Shown: positions 55,014 through 63,999 of the stretch, one piece after another
How the letters are laid out: each line of letters starts with the position of its first letter
Numbering within the stretch: position 1 is the first letter of the stretch
NCBI RefSeq assembly: GCF_900176405.1
Contig: NZ_FWXJ01000001.1
Coordinates: 124,001-188,000, forward strand
DNA: 64,000 bases
From: Polynucleobacter kasalickyi
GTDB taxonomy: Bacteria > Pseudomonadota > Gammaproteobacteria > Burkholderiales > Burkholderiaceae
Direction of reading: 5' to 3'
The notes under the pieces: model-generated
The model's database searches: none
Told to the model about the DNA's origin: nothing
Seen by the model: only the letters and a program-made list of their open reading frames with translations
Position numbers and translations under genes: made by a program

Positions 55014-56096
55014 TTAAAGAATTCCAGAGGGAATACAAACTTTACCTTCCATCACCAATCTTGCAGTGCGTACGAGGGCTGCTCTACGCATAATTGGTTC
55101 TGGGACAGTAAAGTCTGCGTCGAGGTCAATGGTGATTTTTCCTGAGGGATGTTCAATATCAATCATTCCCTGCGGACCTTGATGTGAAACACCAGATAAT
55201 TGCGAAGCGACTGATCCAGGGATGGCACAAGCCGATGCAACGCAGACTGCACCAGTTACAGCATGTGCTTTATGACAAGAGTAGGGGACAAAATAGCGGG
55301 AAGTAATAGTGCCACCATGCACCGGGGAAGAGAGTAAACCTACTTTTGGCACCACCATCTTGGAGACATCGCCGAGCCCCATTAATAAGCCAGCTTTTAA
55401 CCGAATCTCTTCCATGCGGGCCATAAACGCTTTATCACCATCTAATTCTGCAGGAGTTTCATGCCCCGTTTTACCTAAATCTTTGGCATGAATATGAATC
55501 ATCGGCATTGCCACATCAATACAACTGACAGCAACGCCATCAATCATATCGACCACATTACCTGTGGGTAATAGTTTTCCTGTAACAGATCCGACGGCAC
55601 TTCTAAAGTTGAGGAGAATCGGTGCTGCTGTACCTGGCACACCATCAATTGTTGCGTCACCTTCATAGTTCACAACACCGCCCGGGGTTTGCACAATTGC
55701 GTCAACGACTGCACCCGTGTTGACGTTGTAAATGGTCACTGAGGTGGTGCCATCCTGAGCAGGAATCATGCCCTGCTCGATGGCAAACGGACCAACTGCG
55801 CCGAGCATATTGCCACAATTGGGTTTGGTGTCAACGATTTTTTCATTCACAATCACTTGTGCAAATAAATAATCGACGTCGATACCAGGGCGCTCTGATT
55901 TACTAATCATGGCGACCTTACTGGTAAACGGCGTTGCGCCACCAATCCCATCAACTTGATACTCATGCGGAGAACCCATGACTGCTAAAAGTACGGCATC
56001 TCTTTTTGCAGTATCTGCTGGTAGATCTTTGGTGTTAAAAAAAGGTCCGCGGGAAGTGCCGCCGCGCATGATGATACAAGGAATTTTTGTTTGCAT
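55014..56096 (-). CDS. galD: 4-oxalomesaconate tautomerase-like PrpF-family isomerase
   Basis: A 360-residue two-domain isomerase of the diaminopimelate-epimerase fold. CIIMRGGTSRGPFFNTKDLP, GIGGATPFTSKVAMI, PNCGNMLGAVGPFAIEQG and the VNYEGDATIDGVPGTAAPI region match GalD of gallate degradation, which tautomerises 4-oxalomesaconate. The gene name is by resemblance only. A neighbouring LigJ/GalB hydratase is not visible. Cysteine in PNCGN is the expected active-site neighbour. It sits between a hydrolase and a receptor in the leftward run. Confidence 0.8.
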   Translation of the reverse strand: MQTKIPCIIMRGGTSRGPFFNTKDLPADTAKRDAVLLAVMGSPHEYQVDGIGGATPFTSKVAMISKSERPGIDVDYLFAQVIVNEKIVDTKPNCGNMLGAVGPFAIEQGMIPAQDGTTSVTIYNVNTGAVVDAIVQTPGGVVNYEGDATIDGVPGTAAPILLNFRSAVGSVTGKLLPTGNVVDMIDGVAVSCIDVAMPMIHIHAKDLGKTGHETPAELDGDKAFMARMEEIRLKAGLLMGLGDVSKMVVPKVGLLSSPVHGGTITSRYFVPYSCHKAHAVTGAVCVASACAIPGSVASQLSGVSHQGPQGMIDIEHPSGKITIDLDADFTVPEPIMRRAALVRTARLVMEGKVCIPSGIL

Positions 56097-56128
56097 TGTT
56101 TACGATCTTAATTGAGTTTAAATTGATG

Positions 56129-57124
56129 TTATTGGGGTAAGTCTACTTTGATTTTTGCATCGGAAACAACTTTCCGCCATAAGTTCACTTCATCAGAAAT
56201 AATGGTCTTGAGCTCTTCGGAACTACTCGGAGAAGCTACATCACCAGTCGCCTTAAAAAGTTCAAGTGTTTTTTTATCTAATACCGCCACTTTCAAAGCG
56301 GCGTTTAATTTTTTCTCAATTTCTACGGGGAGATTTTTAGGTCCAATGAGCGCGTACCAAACAGTGACACCATAACCTGGTAGTCCTGACTCAGCGACCG
56401 TTGGTATTTGCGGCTCGGTAGCGCTCCGACTACTAGTAGAAACAGCGATCACTTTAATTTTTTTTGCTTGGAGATAAGGCAAAGCAGCGCCACTAGTACT
56501 GAAGAAAATATCGGTCACTCCACCCACAATATCCGTGATAGCTGGCGCAGTTCCTTTATAAGGAATATGGGTCATTTCAATACCAGCAAGCTTTAAAAAG
56601 AGTTCAGTCGATAAATGGGAAATCCCACCTTGTCCAGAGGATGCATAGGAGAGCTTACCTGGATTGGCTTTTGAATATTGAATTAATTCACTCACGTTAT
56701 TTACAGGCAAATCTTTTCTGACGGCCAGTAATAAAGGCGTTTTAGCAATTAAGCCGATAGGTGTGATGTCTTTGATTGGATCAAAATTGATTTTAAATAG
56801 ACTTGGATTGGCCGCATAACTGTTAGAAATGAGTAACACGGTATAACCATCTGCGTCCGCCTTGACGCCACTTTCGACCCCAAGTCTACCGCCAGCACCA
56901 GCCTTATTTTCGACAATCACTGGTTGGCCTAAGTGCTCTGTTAAATTCTTGGCAATCACTCTGCCAATCGCATCATTTCCACCGCCAGGTGCAAACGGCA
57001 CAATCATTTTGATGGGTTTTGTTGGGTAATCTAGGGCGAAACTTGGCAGGCAGTAGATGCCAATCATCAGCAATCCCAGCTTGAAATAAGCACGAAGATA
57101 TCCTAATTTAGTGTTGTTATTCAT
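56129..57124 (-). CDS. Bug/TctC-family periplasmic solute receptor
   Basis: A 331-residue receptor with an N-terminal signal (about residues 11-30, ending CLPSFAL). Hallmarks are YPTKPIKMIVPFAPGGGNDA, ENKAGAGGRLGVESGVKADADGYTV and HIPYKGTAPAITDIVGGVT. Its ATG lies eight bases inside the end of the upstream PrpF-type gene, showing translational coupling with the isomerase. Confidence 0.94.
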   Translation of the reverse strand: MNNNTKLGYLRAYFKLGLLMIGIYCLPSFALDYPTKPIKMIVPFAPGGGNDAIGRVIAKNLTEHLGQPVIVENKAGAGGRLGVESGVKADADGYTVLLISNSYAANPSLFKINFDPIKDITPIGLIAKTPLLLAVRKDLPVNNVSELIQYSKANPGKLSYASSGQGGISHLSTELFLKLAGIEMTHIPYKGTAPAITDIVGGVTDIFFSTSGAALPYLQAKKIKVIAVSTSSRSATEPQIPTVAESGLPGYGVTVWYALIGPKNLPVEIEKKLNAALKVAVLDKKTLELFKATGDVASPSSSEELKTIISDEVNLWRKVVSDAKIKVDLPQ

Positions 57125-58271
57125 TTTCTAGACCAATATGAGGATAGACACACCCTTCAAATAAACGCCGCGCTGTTCTGTAAAAACTACCCTTTGGAGC
57201 TTCCCACCCAGTAGGAGATTTACTCACTTGAGCACCAACGGTGAGAATTCCAGAGGGCATCCCAATCCGCACTGCCTGCCCTTGAGAGGGACTTTGTAAA
57301 ACCTCAGCAACGACACTACCTGTCATGTTGGCGGCCACTCCAAGGCATAAAGAAACAGTTAATGGCAGTGCAAGATGGGGCTGTCCATTGGAAATCGCTC
57401 TGGCGGTTAGGTCAATCCTTGTCGCATCAATCGGCATGTTACTAATGGTGACACCATTTTTTGCAGGACTCACAAAACCTACATAGGGGACAGTTTTGAT
57501 TTGAGCCGCCTCAGTTAAGTTTTTACTAATGCCCATCTTGACAGATGCTTTAAGTCGAATCTCTTCTAAAATTTGTAGAATTTCGGGACGCTGATTCAGC
57601 TCATTTGGGAACTCATCCCCCTGCAAACCAATCTCTTTGGCTTGTACAAAAACACAAGCATTCGCCGCATCAATCATGGTTACCCGAACCGAGCCAATAT
57701 TAGAAACTTCGATCAAATCAGTAATATTACCGGTGGGCAATAGTTGACCAGTCGTTGCACCACCAGGATTTAAAAAATCTAATCGAATCGGTGCACCAGT
57801 CCCAGCTACACCAGGAATTTCTAAGCTACCCTGAACCACTGGTTTGCCATTGCGCACTTCAAAAGTACTATGAATAATCTTTTTCGTATTGGTGTTGAAA
57901 ATACGAACAGTATTTTCGCCCTCTGTAACCTGAACGAGTCCTTCTGCGACAGCAAAAGGACCTACTGCGGAAGAGATATTGCCACAGTTGCCACTGTAAT
58001 CCACTTTCTTTTCATTGATCATGACTTGACCAAAGGTGTAGTCGATATCAGCGTCGGCATGCTTTGATTTTTCGAGGATGGCAACTTTTGATAAGGAGGA
58101 CACGCCGCCTCCCATCCCATTCAGTTGTCTCATATAGGGGTCGGGCGTACCCATCAGCGCTAAAAATAATTCATCCCATTCAGATGGTTCGGGTAAATCT
58201 CGGCGATGGAACATTAGGGCCTTACTCGTTCCTCCGCGCATAAATATGGCTGGAATTTTTTCGGGCAACAT
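57117..58271 (-). CDS. PrpF-family isomerase (methylaconitate/methylitaconate isomerase-like)
   Basis: A 384-residue protein of the PrpF/DUF453 family. Motifs are FMRGGTSKALMFHRRDLP, LNGMGGGVSSLSKVAIL, SGNCGNISSAVGPFAVAEG and PHLALPLTVSLCLGVAANM. PrpF moves a double bond in 2-methylaconitate; related enzymes act on itaconate or other unsaturated acids. It is five bases downstream of the PrpB-like lyase and overlaps the receptor gene, so the three probably treat the same branched acid. It is distinct from the GalD-like paralogue two genes on. Confidence 0.85.
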   Translation of the reverse strand: MLPEKIPAIFMRGGTSKALMFHRRDLPEPSEWDELFLALMGTPDPYMRQLNGMGGGVSSLSKVAILEKSKHADADIDYTFGQVMINEKKVDYSGNCGNISSAVGPFAVAEGLVQVTEGENTVRIFNTNTKKIIHSTFEVRNGKPVVQGSLEIPGVAGTGAPIRLDFLNPGGATTGQLLPTGNITDLIEVSNIGSVRVTMIDAANACVFVQAKEIGLQGDEFPNELNQRPEILQILEEIRLKASVKMGISKNLTEAAQIKTVPYVGFVSPAKNGVTISNMPIDATRIDLTARAISNGQPHLALPLTVSLCLGVAANMTGSVVAEVLQSPSQGQAVRIGMPSGILTVGAQVSKSPTGWEAPKGSFYRTARRLFEGCVYPHIGLENE

Positions 58272-58275
58272 GCAC

Positions 58276-59157
58276 TTAATCCTTTTTAAACATCGCGTCT
58301 AACTTTTGCTCAAACGCATGGTAATTGATGCTAGCGTATAGCTCTTCCCTTGTTTGCATCTGTGCGATTAACTGCTGTTGCGTACCTTCAGCACGAATCG
58401 TACGATAGACGTTATCGGCCGCCTTATTCATCGCTCTAAATGCGGACAAAGGGTACAGGGCAATATCGACGCCAACTGATCTCAGCTCTTCAAGCGTAAA
58501 CATTGGCGTTTTTCCAAACTCTGTAATATTGGCTAATACGGGTACTTTAGTAGCAGCCTTAAATTTTGCAAAGTCTGCAAGGTTGGTGACGGCTTCTGCA
58601 AAAATCATATCAGCGCCACCTTCCACATAGCGCATCGATCTTTCAATGGCGGCATCTAAACCCTCTGAGGCAATTGCATCGGTTCTCGCCATGACGATAA
58701 AATCTGGATCAGTTCTAGCATCCACCGCTGCCTTAATCCGATCGACCATTTCTAAAGTTGAAACAATTTCTTTATTGGGGCGGTGACCACAGCGCTTTGC
58801 GCCCACTTGATCTTCCATGTGAACTGCAGCAACACCTACTTTTTCGAGAGAACGAATCGTGCGTGCGATATTGAACGCAGATGAACCAAAACCCGTATCA
58901 ATATCAACTAATAGAGGTAAGTCGCATACATCGGTAATGCGCCGAGCATCAATGAGTACGTCTTCTAACTGAGAAATACCTAAATCAGGTAACCCTAAAG
59001 AACCGGCTGAGACCCCTCCACCAGAGAGATAAATTGCCTTATAACCTGCTTTTTGAGCTAATAAAGCATGATTGGCGTTAATTGCACCGATGATTTGTAA
59101 GGGAGTTTCTGAATGAAGTGCTTGTTTGAATGCTTTTCCTGCTGATGTCTGTCTCAT
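58276..59157 (-). CDS. Isocitrate lyase/PEP mutase-family lyase (methylisocitrate lyase, PrpB-like)
   Basis: A 293-residue TIM-barrel lyase. [18 protein letters not shown], the [10 protein letters not shown] metal loop and the KRCGH active-site loop, with Cys as catalytic base, are those of 2-methylisocitrate lyase. Length equals that of PrpB (about 295). No prpC or prpD/acnD is adjacent, so although PrpB itself is possible, the neighbours suggest use on a related 2-substituted malate or citrate. It is divergent from an NMT1-type receptor gene across a region with two palindromes. Confidence 0.85.
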   Translation of the reverse strand: MRQTSAGKAFKQALHSETPLQIIGAINANHALLAQKAGYKAIYLSGGGVSAGSLGLPDLGISQLEDVLIDARRITDVCDLPLLVDIDTGFGSSAFNIARTIRSLEKVGVAAVHMEDQVGAKRCGHRPNKEIVSTLEMVDRIKAAVDARTDPDFIVMARTDAIASEGLDAAIERSMRYVEGGADMIFAEAVTNLADFAKFKAATKVPVLANITEFGKTPMFTLEELRSVGVDIALYPLSAFRAMNKAADNVYRTIRAEGTQQQLIAQMQTREELYASINYHAFEQKLDAMFKKD

Positions 59158-59162
59158 AGTGG

Positions 59163-59201
59163 TTGTCTACAAAAATATTAGTCTTAGAATACTATTAGTA
59201 T
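59163..59201. promoter_or_regulatory. Two palindromes in the divergent prpB-like / receptor promoter
   Basis: TTGTCTACAA (59163-59172) is a palindrome fitting the TNGTnnACNA pattern of FadR-type GntR operators. ATACTATTAGTAT (59189-59201) is a second perfect palindrome. Both sit between the starts at 59157 and 59273, so either could control both directions. No GntR gene is in the window. Confidence 0.5.
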
Positions 59202-59272
59202 ACAACTCAGAGGATCTTTGAATGAAGTTTGCTCATGTATCATTAAACAACTTATATAACTCAGGAGATCGC

Positions 59273-60265
59273 ATGCAGCGCCGTTCATTTTTACAAAATA
59301 CCTTTGCCGGAATTTCTTTATTTACCGCTGTTCTTTTTCAGCAGCTTGGTTACGCTCAAACGAATGAAACTCTCAACATTACTGTGTTCCCTGGGGCTCA
59401 AAATTTAGCCCTTTGGGTTGCTCAAGAAAAGGGGTTTTTTCGTGAGCAGGGCTTAGATATTAACGTTACTTTAACCATGAATTCGGATGATTTACGGAAC
59501 GGATTAATTAATGGGAAATTTCAGATTGCACATTCTGCAGTAGATAATTCCGTCGCCATTGTTGTTCAAACGGGCAGTCCCTCTGTCATTTTGATGGGTG
59601 GTGATAGCAGTATGAATGAGTTATTCGTACAACCGAATATTAAAACGATGCAGGATATGCGCGGTAAAAAACTTTTAGTAGACGCTCCCAATACTGCCTA
59701 TGCATTACAAGCGATTCGTGCTCTTAGTTTGGCAGGCGTGAAAGATACCGAGTTCAGTTTAAAAATTGTTGGTCGTACTGGACTGCGCCTAGAGGAAATG
59801 TTGAAAAATCCTCAAGATAGCGGTGCCTCGACGCTGAATCCTCCTTTCTCTTTTGAAGCCAAAAAAGCAGGTTTACATAGTCTTGGACGTTTAGTTGATT
59901 TAGTCGGTCCTTATCAAGGGCAAGGAATGTTTGCTTTAAAACCTTGGGTGAATGGACATGAGGCAACGATAGAAAAATACATTACTGCTTGGGTTAAGGC
60001 GGTTCGTTTTGGTCTTGACCCAATGAATAAAACTGAAGTCATGAGCATTTTGCAAAAAAATATGAAGCAACCGCAAGATATTGTTGAGGCTTCCTATCAA
60101 ACGCTGACAACGAGTGGCTTTGGTTTAGATAAAGATGCAAAATTTTCTGAAGCAGGCTTTAAAAATTTGTTAGACATTCGTGCCGCATTCGAAAAAGCGA
60201 AGCCACTAGACCCAACCCCTTTAGTTGATCTAAGATACTATCAAAAAGCATTAAGCAAAATGTAA
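59273..60265 (+). CDS. NMT1/SsuA-like ABC transporter substrate-binding protein
   Basis: About 330 residues from ATG 59273, supported by the upstream AGGAG and by an N-terminus that is a clean Tat signal (QRRSFLQN, hydrophobic core, GYAQ). An ATG at 59222 would put 17 residues before it. The body (NITVFPGAQNLALWVAQEKG, GKFQIAHSAVDNSVAIV, DMRGKKLLVDAPNTAYAL) matches NMT1/thiamine-precursor and sulfonate receptors. No permease or ATPase gene follows; a CMD protein gene does. Confidence 0.87.
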   Translation: MQRRSFLQNTFAGISLFTAVLFQQLGYAQTNETLNITVFPGAQNLALWVAQEKGFFREQGLDINVTLTMNSDDLRNGLINGKFQIAHSAVDNSVAIVVQTGSPSVILMGGDSSMNELFVQPNIKTMQDMRGKKLLVDAPNTAYALQAIRALSLAGVKDTEFSLKIVGRTGLRLEEMLKNPQDSGASTLNPPFSFEAKKAGLHSLGRLVDLVGPYQGQGMFALKPWVNGHEATIEKYITAWVKAVRFGLDPMNKTEVMSILQKNMKQPQDIVEASYQTLTTSGFGLDKDAKFSEAGFKNLLDIRAAFEKAKPLDPTPLVDLRYYQKALSKM

Positions 60266-60328
60266 GCGGCGGTAATGGAGCGTGTCGTTAACCAGTCTTT
60301 TAATTAGCCTTTTTATTGAGGAAGTACT

Positions 60329-60961
60329 ATGCAATACTTTATTAAAAAATCCCTAGTTGCAACTAGTTTGGTGTTATTGAGTTTATCTTGTGTTGCTCAG
60401 CCTCGGATTGAACCTGTGCAACCCAGTGATTTGACTGCAGAGCAAAAAAAAGCTGCTGAAGAATTCTTTCAAAGTCGTAAAGCACCTTTAACGGGCCCCT
60501 TTTTAGTGTTACTGCATAGCCCTGAGATGCTTACCAATGCTAGTAATATGGGACTTTATTTGCGGTATCGTTCAGCGCTTGGTAACCAACTCAGCGAAAT
60601 GATTATTTTGCTAACAGCAAGACATTTCACCCAAGACTATGAATGGTTTGTGCATGCTCCAATTGCACTGCGTGAAAAGATCAGTGAAGAAATTATTGAC
60701 GCGATTCGTGATGGTAGACGTCCAACAAAAATGACTGAAGATGAGACGATGGCTTACAACTTTGCCTATGAATTGTTGCAAAATAAACGCGTCTCCGATG
60801 CGAGTTATCTGGCCGTCGAGAAACGTTGGGGGAAAAAGGGTGCGATTGATTTAACGGGGATTGTTGGCTATTACTCCTTGTTAGCCATGGAATTAAATAT
60901 GGCGAATCATCAAATCAGTGATCCTAGCAAAAAGCTGCCACGGTTTCCTAGCGATAGGTGA
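60329..60961 (+). CDS. Exported CMD-family protein
   Basis: A 210-residue CMD-fold protein with an N-terminal signal (hydrophobic core about residues 8-21, ending CVAQ), unusual for this mainly cytosolic family. The core is LSEMIILLTARHFTQDYEWFVHAP. The mature part has no cysteine, so no AhpD-type redox site. A good TTGAGGAAG ribosome site precedes it. It follows a Tat-exported receptor, consistent with joint action in the periplasm. Confidence 0.83.
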   Translation: MQYFIKKSLVATSLVLLSLSCVAQPRIEPVQPSDLTAEQKKAAEEFFQSRKAPLTGPFLVLLHSPEMLTNASNMGLYLRYRSALGNQLSEMIILLTARHFTQDYEWFVHAPIALREKISEEIIDAIRDGRRPTKMTEDETMAYNFAYELLQNKRVSDASYLAVEKRWGKKGAIDLTGIVGYYSLLAMELNMANHQISDPSKKLPRFPSDR

Positions 60962-61052
60962 GTAGCAAAATAGACGTTGATAGACACCAAGGTTTAGTTG
61001 CGAAGTATAGTCGTATGACTTAGTAATTTAAAATAACCTGTAAGGAACCGTT

Positions 61053-61883
61053 ATGGCAAAGCCCGACATTCCAGAAGTAGCTAATTTTTCACCCAATCAA
61101 AATGGGGTGAATATCTTGAGTAATGGTCATTTTGAAAATGAAATGAAATCCTTACAGGCTGAGCTTGTCAAGTTACAACGTTGGGTGATTGCTGAAGGTT
61201 TAAAAGTTTGCATTCTATTTGAGGGGCGAGATGCATCAGGTAAGGGTGGCGTCATTAAAGCAATCACTGATCGAGTAAGTCACCGCACGTTTAGGGTCTA
61301 TGCGCTCCCAGCTCCGAATGATCGGGAGAAAGGGCAGATTTATATGCAACGTTATGTGTCCTTGATGCCTACTGCAGGGGAGGTTGTATTGTTTGATCGC
61401 AGTTGGTATAACCGCGCCGGGGTGGAGAAAGTATTAGGTTTTTGTAAACCCCATGAAACAGAAGAATTCTTAATTCAAACTCCCGTGCTTGAAAAATATT
61501 TAGTGGAATCGGGCATCGTACTGATTAAATATTATTTAGAAGTGGGGCCAGAAGAGCAAAAAAAACGCTTAGAAGATCGTTATCGTGACGCTAGTAAAAA
61601 TTGGAAGCTATCAGCGATTGATGGCATGTCAATAAGCCATTGGTATGATTATTCAAGGGCTAGAGATGAGATGCTCAAAAGAACTCACACTGAATGGGCA
61701 CCTTGGCATGTGGTCGATTTTAACGATAAAAAGCGTGGTCAACTGAATCTGATTACGCATTTATTAAGTCAGTTTCAATATCGAGACTTTCCATTTGAAT
61801 TTACAAAGTTACCTAAACGACAAGCTGCTGGCGATTATGTTGAGTTGGATTTAACCCCCTATAAAATTACGCAAGTTTACTAA
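61053..61883 (+). CDS. ppk2: Polyphosphate kinase 2 family protein
   Basis: A 276-residue PPK2 enzyme. Walker A is GRDASGKGG (58-66) and Walker B FDRSWYNR (114-121), with the lid segment following (FCKPHETEEFL) and KKRLEDRYRDASKNWKLS. Length and single-domain form fit class I PPK2, which uses polyphosphate to phosphorylate nucleoside diphosphates, mainly GDP or ADP. An AAGGAA ribosome site is present. It seems unrelated to the catabolic neighbours. Confidence 0.93.
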   Translation: MAKPDIPEVANFSPNQNGVNILSNGHFENEMKSLQAELVKLQRWVIAEGLKVCILFEGRDASGKGGVIKAITDRVSHRTFRVYALPAPNDREKGQIYMQRYVSLMPTAGEVVLFDRSWYNRAGVEKVLGFCKPHETEEFLIQTPVLEKYLVESGIVLIKYYLEVGPEEQKKRLEDRYRDASKNWKLSAIDGMSISHWYDYSRARDEMLKRTHTEWAPWHVVDFNDKKRGQLNLITHLLSQFQYRDFPFEFTKLPKRQAAGDYVELDLTPYKITQVY

Positions 61884-61909
61884 AAATCACTCTAAAAAAG
61901 TTTTGTAAG

Positions 61910-63664
61910 ATGACAAAATTAACTAAAAATGAATCTCAAATAGGGCCGATAGGATTAAACAAGGGACTCACATCCTATGGTGATCAAGAGTTCTCTCTTT
62001 TTTTAAGAAAGGCTTTTATTAAAGGTGCGGGTTTTAGTGATAAAGCTTTAGATCGTCCTGTCATTGGTATTACAAATACAGGCAGTTCGTATAATCCTTG
62101 CCATGGCAATATGCCCCAGTTAATTGAAGCTGTTAAGCGAGGCGTCTTGATGGCGGGTGGTTTGCCGATGGATTTTCCGACCATCTCAATCCATGAAAGT
62201 TTTGCGAATCCTACGAGTATGTATTTGCGTAATCTCATGTCGATGGAAACAGAGGAGATGATCAAGGCGCAACCGATGGACGCGATTGTTCTGATTGGTG
62301 GTTGCGATAAGACGGTGCCAGCTCAATTGATGGGGGCTGCGAGTGCTGGTATCCCCGCTATTCAACTGATTACTGGATCGATGTTAACCGGATCTCATCG
62401 TGGTGAAAGGGTTGGAGCCTGTACAGACTGTAGAAGATACTGGGCGAAATTCAGAGCGGGCGAAATTGACCAAGAGGAAATTGTGGAAGTTAATGAGCAG
62501 TTAGTCCCTAGTGTTGGCACTTGTTCCGTGATGGGGACTGCTAGTACCATGGCATGTATTGCCGAGGCTTTAGGGATGACGGTACCTGGTGGCGCAAGTC
62601 CGCCCGCTGTTACGGCGCAGAGGATGCGCATTGCCGAACAAACTGGCGAGCAAGCCGTGCAGTTGGCAAAAGATCGATTAACGATTGATAAAATTCTGAC
62701 CCCAGCAGCCTTCGAAAACGCCTTAAGAGTCTTGTTAGCAACTGGTGGGTCCACCAATGGCTTGGTGCATTTAAGTGCGATTGCCGGACGCATGGGCGTG
62801 GCGATTGACTTGGACGCCTTTCATGCCATGGGCCAATCCACCCCGGTATTGATTGACTTAAAACCATCTGGTCAACATTACATGGAAGACTTTGATGCGG
62901 CTGGCGGCATGCCGACGTTATTACGCACACTCAAGCCACTATTGAATTTGGACGTGCTGACGGTGACAGGTCAAACCCTAGGGCAAGTGATTGATGCCTA
63001 CGGACCTACTTATCCGCAAGAAGTTGTGAAGTCCTTAGATAAGCCCATTTATCCTCAAGGCGGGATTGCAGTCTTAAGGGGGAATTTAGCACCTGGGGGA
63101 GCCATCATCAAGCAATCAGCTGCTCAAGCAAGCTTGATGGAACATACTGGCCGAGCAGTTGTTTTTGAAAATGCGCAAGATCTTGCTAACCGCATTGATG
63201 ATCCAGATTTAGATGTGCAGCCGGAGGATATTCTGGTGTTAAAAAATATTGGACCGAAAGGTGCCCCAGGCATGCCTGAGGCAGGTTACTTACCAATTCC
63301 AAAAAAATTAGCAAAACAAGGCGTGAAGGATATGGTCCGTATTTCAGATGGCAGAATGAGCGGTACTGCTTTTGGTACGATCGTGTTACATGTGACGCCT
63401 GAATCAGCGATTGGCGGTCCTTTAGCGCATGTGCAAAACGGCGATCAAATACGTTTAAGCGTTAAAAATCGTCTCATTGAATTATTAATTAGTGATCAAG
63501 AGCTTGCGCAGCGGAGTTTAAATAATCCAGTGCAAGAACCCAAGGCCACCAGGGGCTACCTAAAACTATTTTTAGATGAAGTGAATCAAGCAGATCAAGG
63601 CGTTGATTTTAATTTTTTAAGCGCTCCGATTACGGAGAAAGTACCTAAAAAGAAAAATGACTAA
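61910..63664 (+). CDS. IlvD/Edd-family dehydratase (sugar-acid dehydratase-like)
   Basis: A 584-residue iron-sulfur dehydratase. Cluster cysteines are Cys64 (SSYNPCHGNMP), Cys132 (GGCDKTVPA) and Cys205 (VGTCSVMGTASTM), and DGRMSGTAFG is near residue 480. The opening SYGDQEFSLFLRKAF and ACTDCRRYW segment resemble the arabinonate/pentonate dehydratase branch more than biosynthetic IlvD. It would dehydrate an aldonic or dihydroxy acid to a 2-keto acid. This fits with the enolase-superfamily and keto-acid enzymes elsewhere in the window, but the substrate is not settled. Confidence 0.88.
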   Translation: MTKLTKNESQIGPIGLNKGLTSYGDQEFSLFLRKAFIKGAGFSDKALDRPVIGITNTGSSYNPCHGNMPQLIEAVKRGVLMAGGLPMDFPTISIHESFANPTSMYLRNLMSMETEEMIKAQPMDAIVLIGGCDKTVPAQLMGAASAGIPAIQLITGSMLTGSHRGERVGACTDCRRYWAKFRAGEIDQEEIVEVNEQLVPSVGTCSVMGTASTMACIAEALGMTVPGGASPPAVTAQRMRIAEQTGEQAVQLAKDRLTIDKILTPAAFENALRVLLATGGSTNGLVHLSAIAGRMGVAIDLDAFHAMGQSTPVLIDLKPSGQHYMEDFDAAGGMPTLLRTLKPLLNLDVLTVTGQTLGQVIDAYGPTYPQEVVKSLDKPIYPQGGIAVLRGNLAPGGAIIKQSAAQASLMEHTGRAVVFENAQDLANRIDDPDLDVQPEDILVLKNIGPKGAPGMPEAGYLPIPKKLAKQGVKDMVRISDGRMSGTAFGTIVLHVTPESAIGGPLAHVQNGDQIRLSVKNRLIELLISDQELAQRSLNNPVQEPKATRGYLKLFLDEVNQADQGVDFNFLSAPITEKVPKKKND

Positions 63665-63724
63665 CCGTCATTTGTTGAGTAGCTCGTAATCCAGATAACT
63701 TCTATCTACAATTTACCCATAAAA

Positions 63725-63762
63725 AAGCCCCAACATTGAACTAAGCATAAATGTTGGGGCTT
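63725..63762 (-). terminator. Rho-independent terminator for the leftward gene at the right edge
   Basis: A perfect 13-bp stem AAGCCCCAACATT (63725-63737) with AATGTTGGGGCTT (63750-63762). On the minus strand it is followed by six Ts, so it ends the leftward gene at 63835. On the plus strand the T tract is weak, but it could also stop the dehydratase transcript. Confidence 0.88.
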
Positions 63763-63834
63763 GATGTCGACAAATAGTAATTAGACCTAATTAGTAGTCA
63801 TTGACTTAAAAAATTGAGCACTATAGGATAATTT

Positions 63835-63999
63835 TTAATCTTCCGCATCCATTGGACCCTCAAGAGTAAGTTCAAGTCGGTGACATTTTTCAGATAAAAC
63901 AACGCTGACTGTATCTTGATATTTGGCCGCAATCGCTAAATACTCGTCTTTGGCACGCGCATATTGTTTATTTGAATAGAAATTAAATGCTCTTTTGGT
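63835..63999 (-). CDS. Unknown protein, C-terminal end only
   Basis: An open frame running in from the right edge, 54 codons plus the stop, ending GPMDAED. The visible part is helical and charged, with a Tyr/Ala pattern (FYSNKQYARAKDEYLAIAAK) like a TPR or related helical repeat. The stop is followed by a strong terminator on this strand, which supports it being a real gene. The family is not recognised. Confidence 0.55.
   Translation of the reverse strand, partial: TKRAFNFYSNKQYARAKDEYLAIAAKYQDTVSVVLSEKCHRLELTLEGPMDAED

Noticed and set aside
62395-62930. Two minus-strand open frames of 106-132 residues
   Set aside because: Both overlap the well-supported IlvD/Edd gene and show no recognisable domain.
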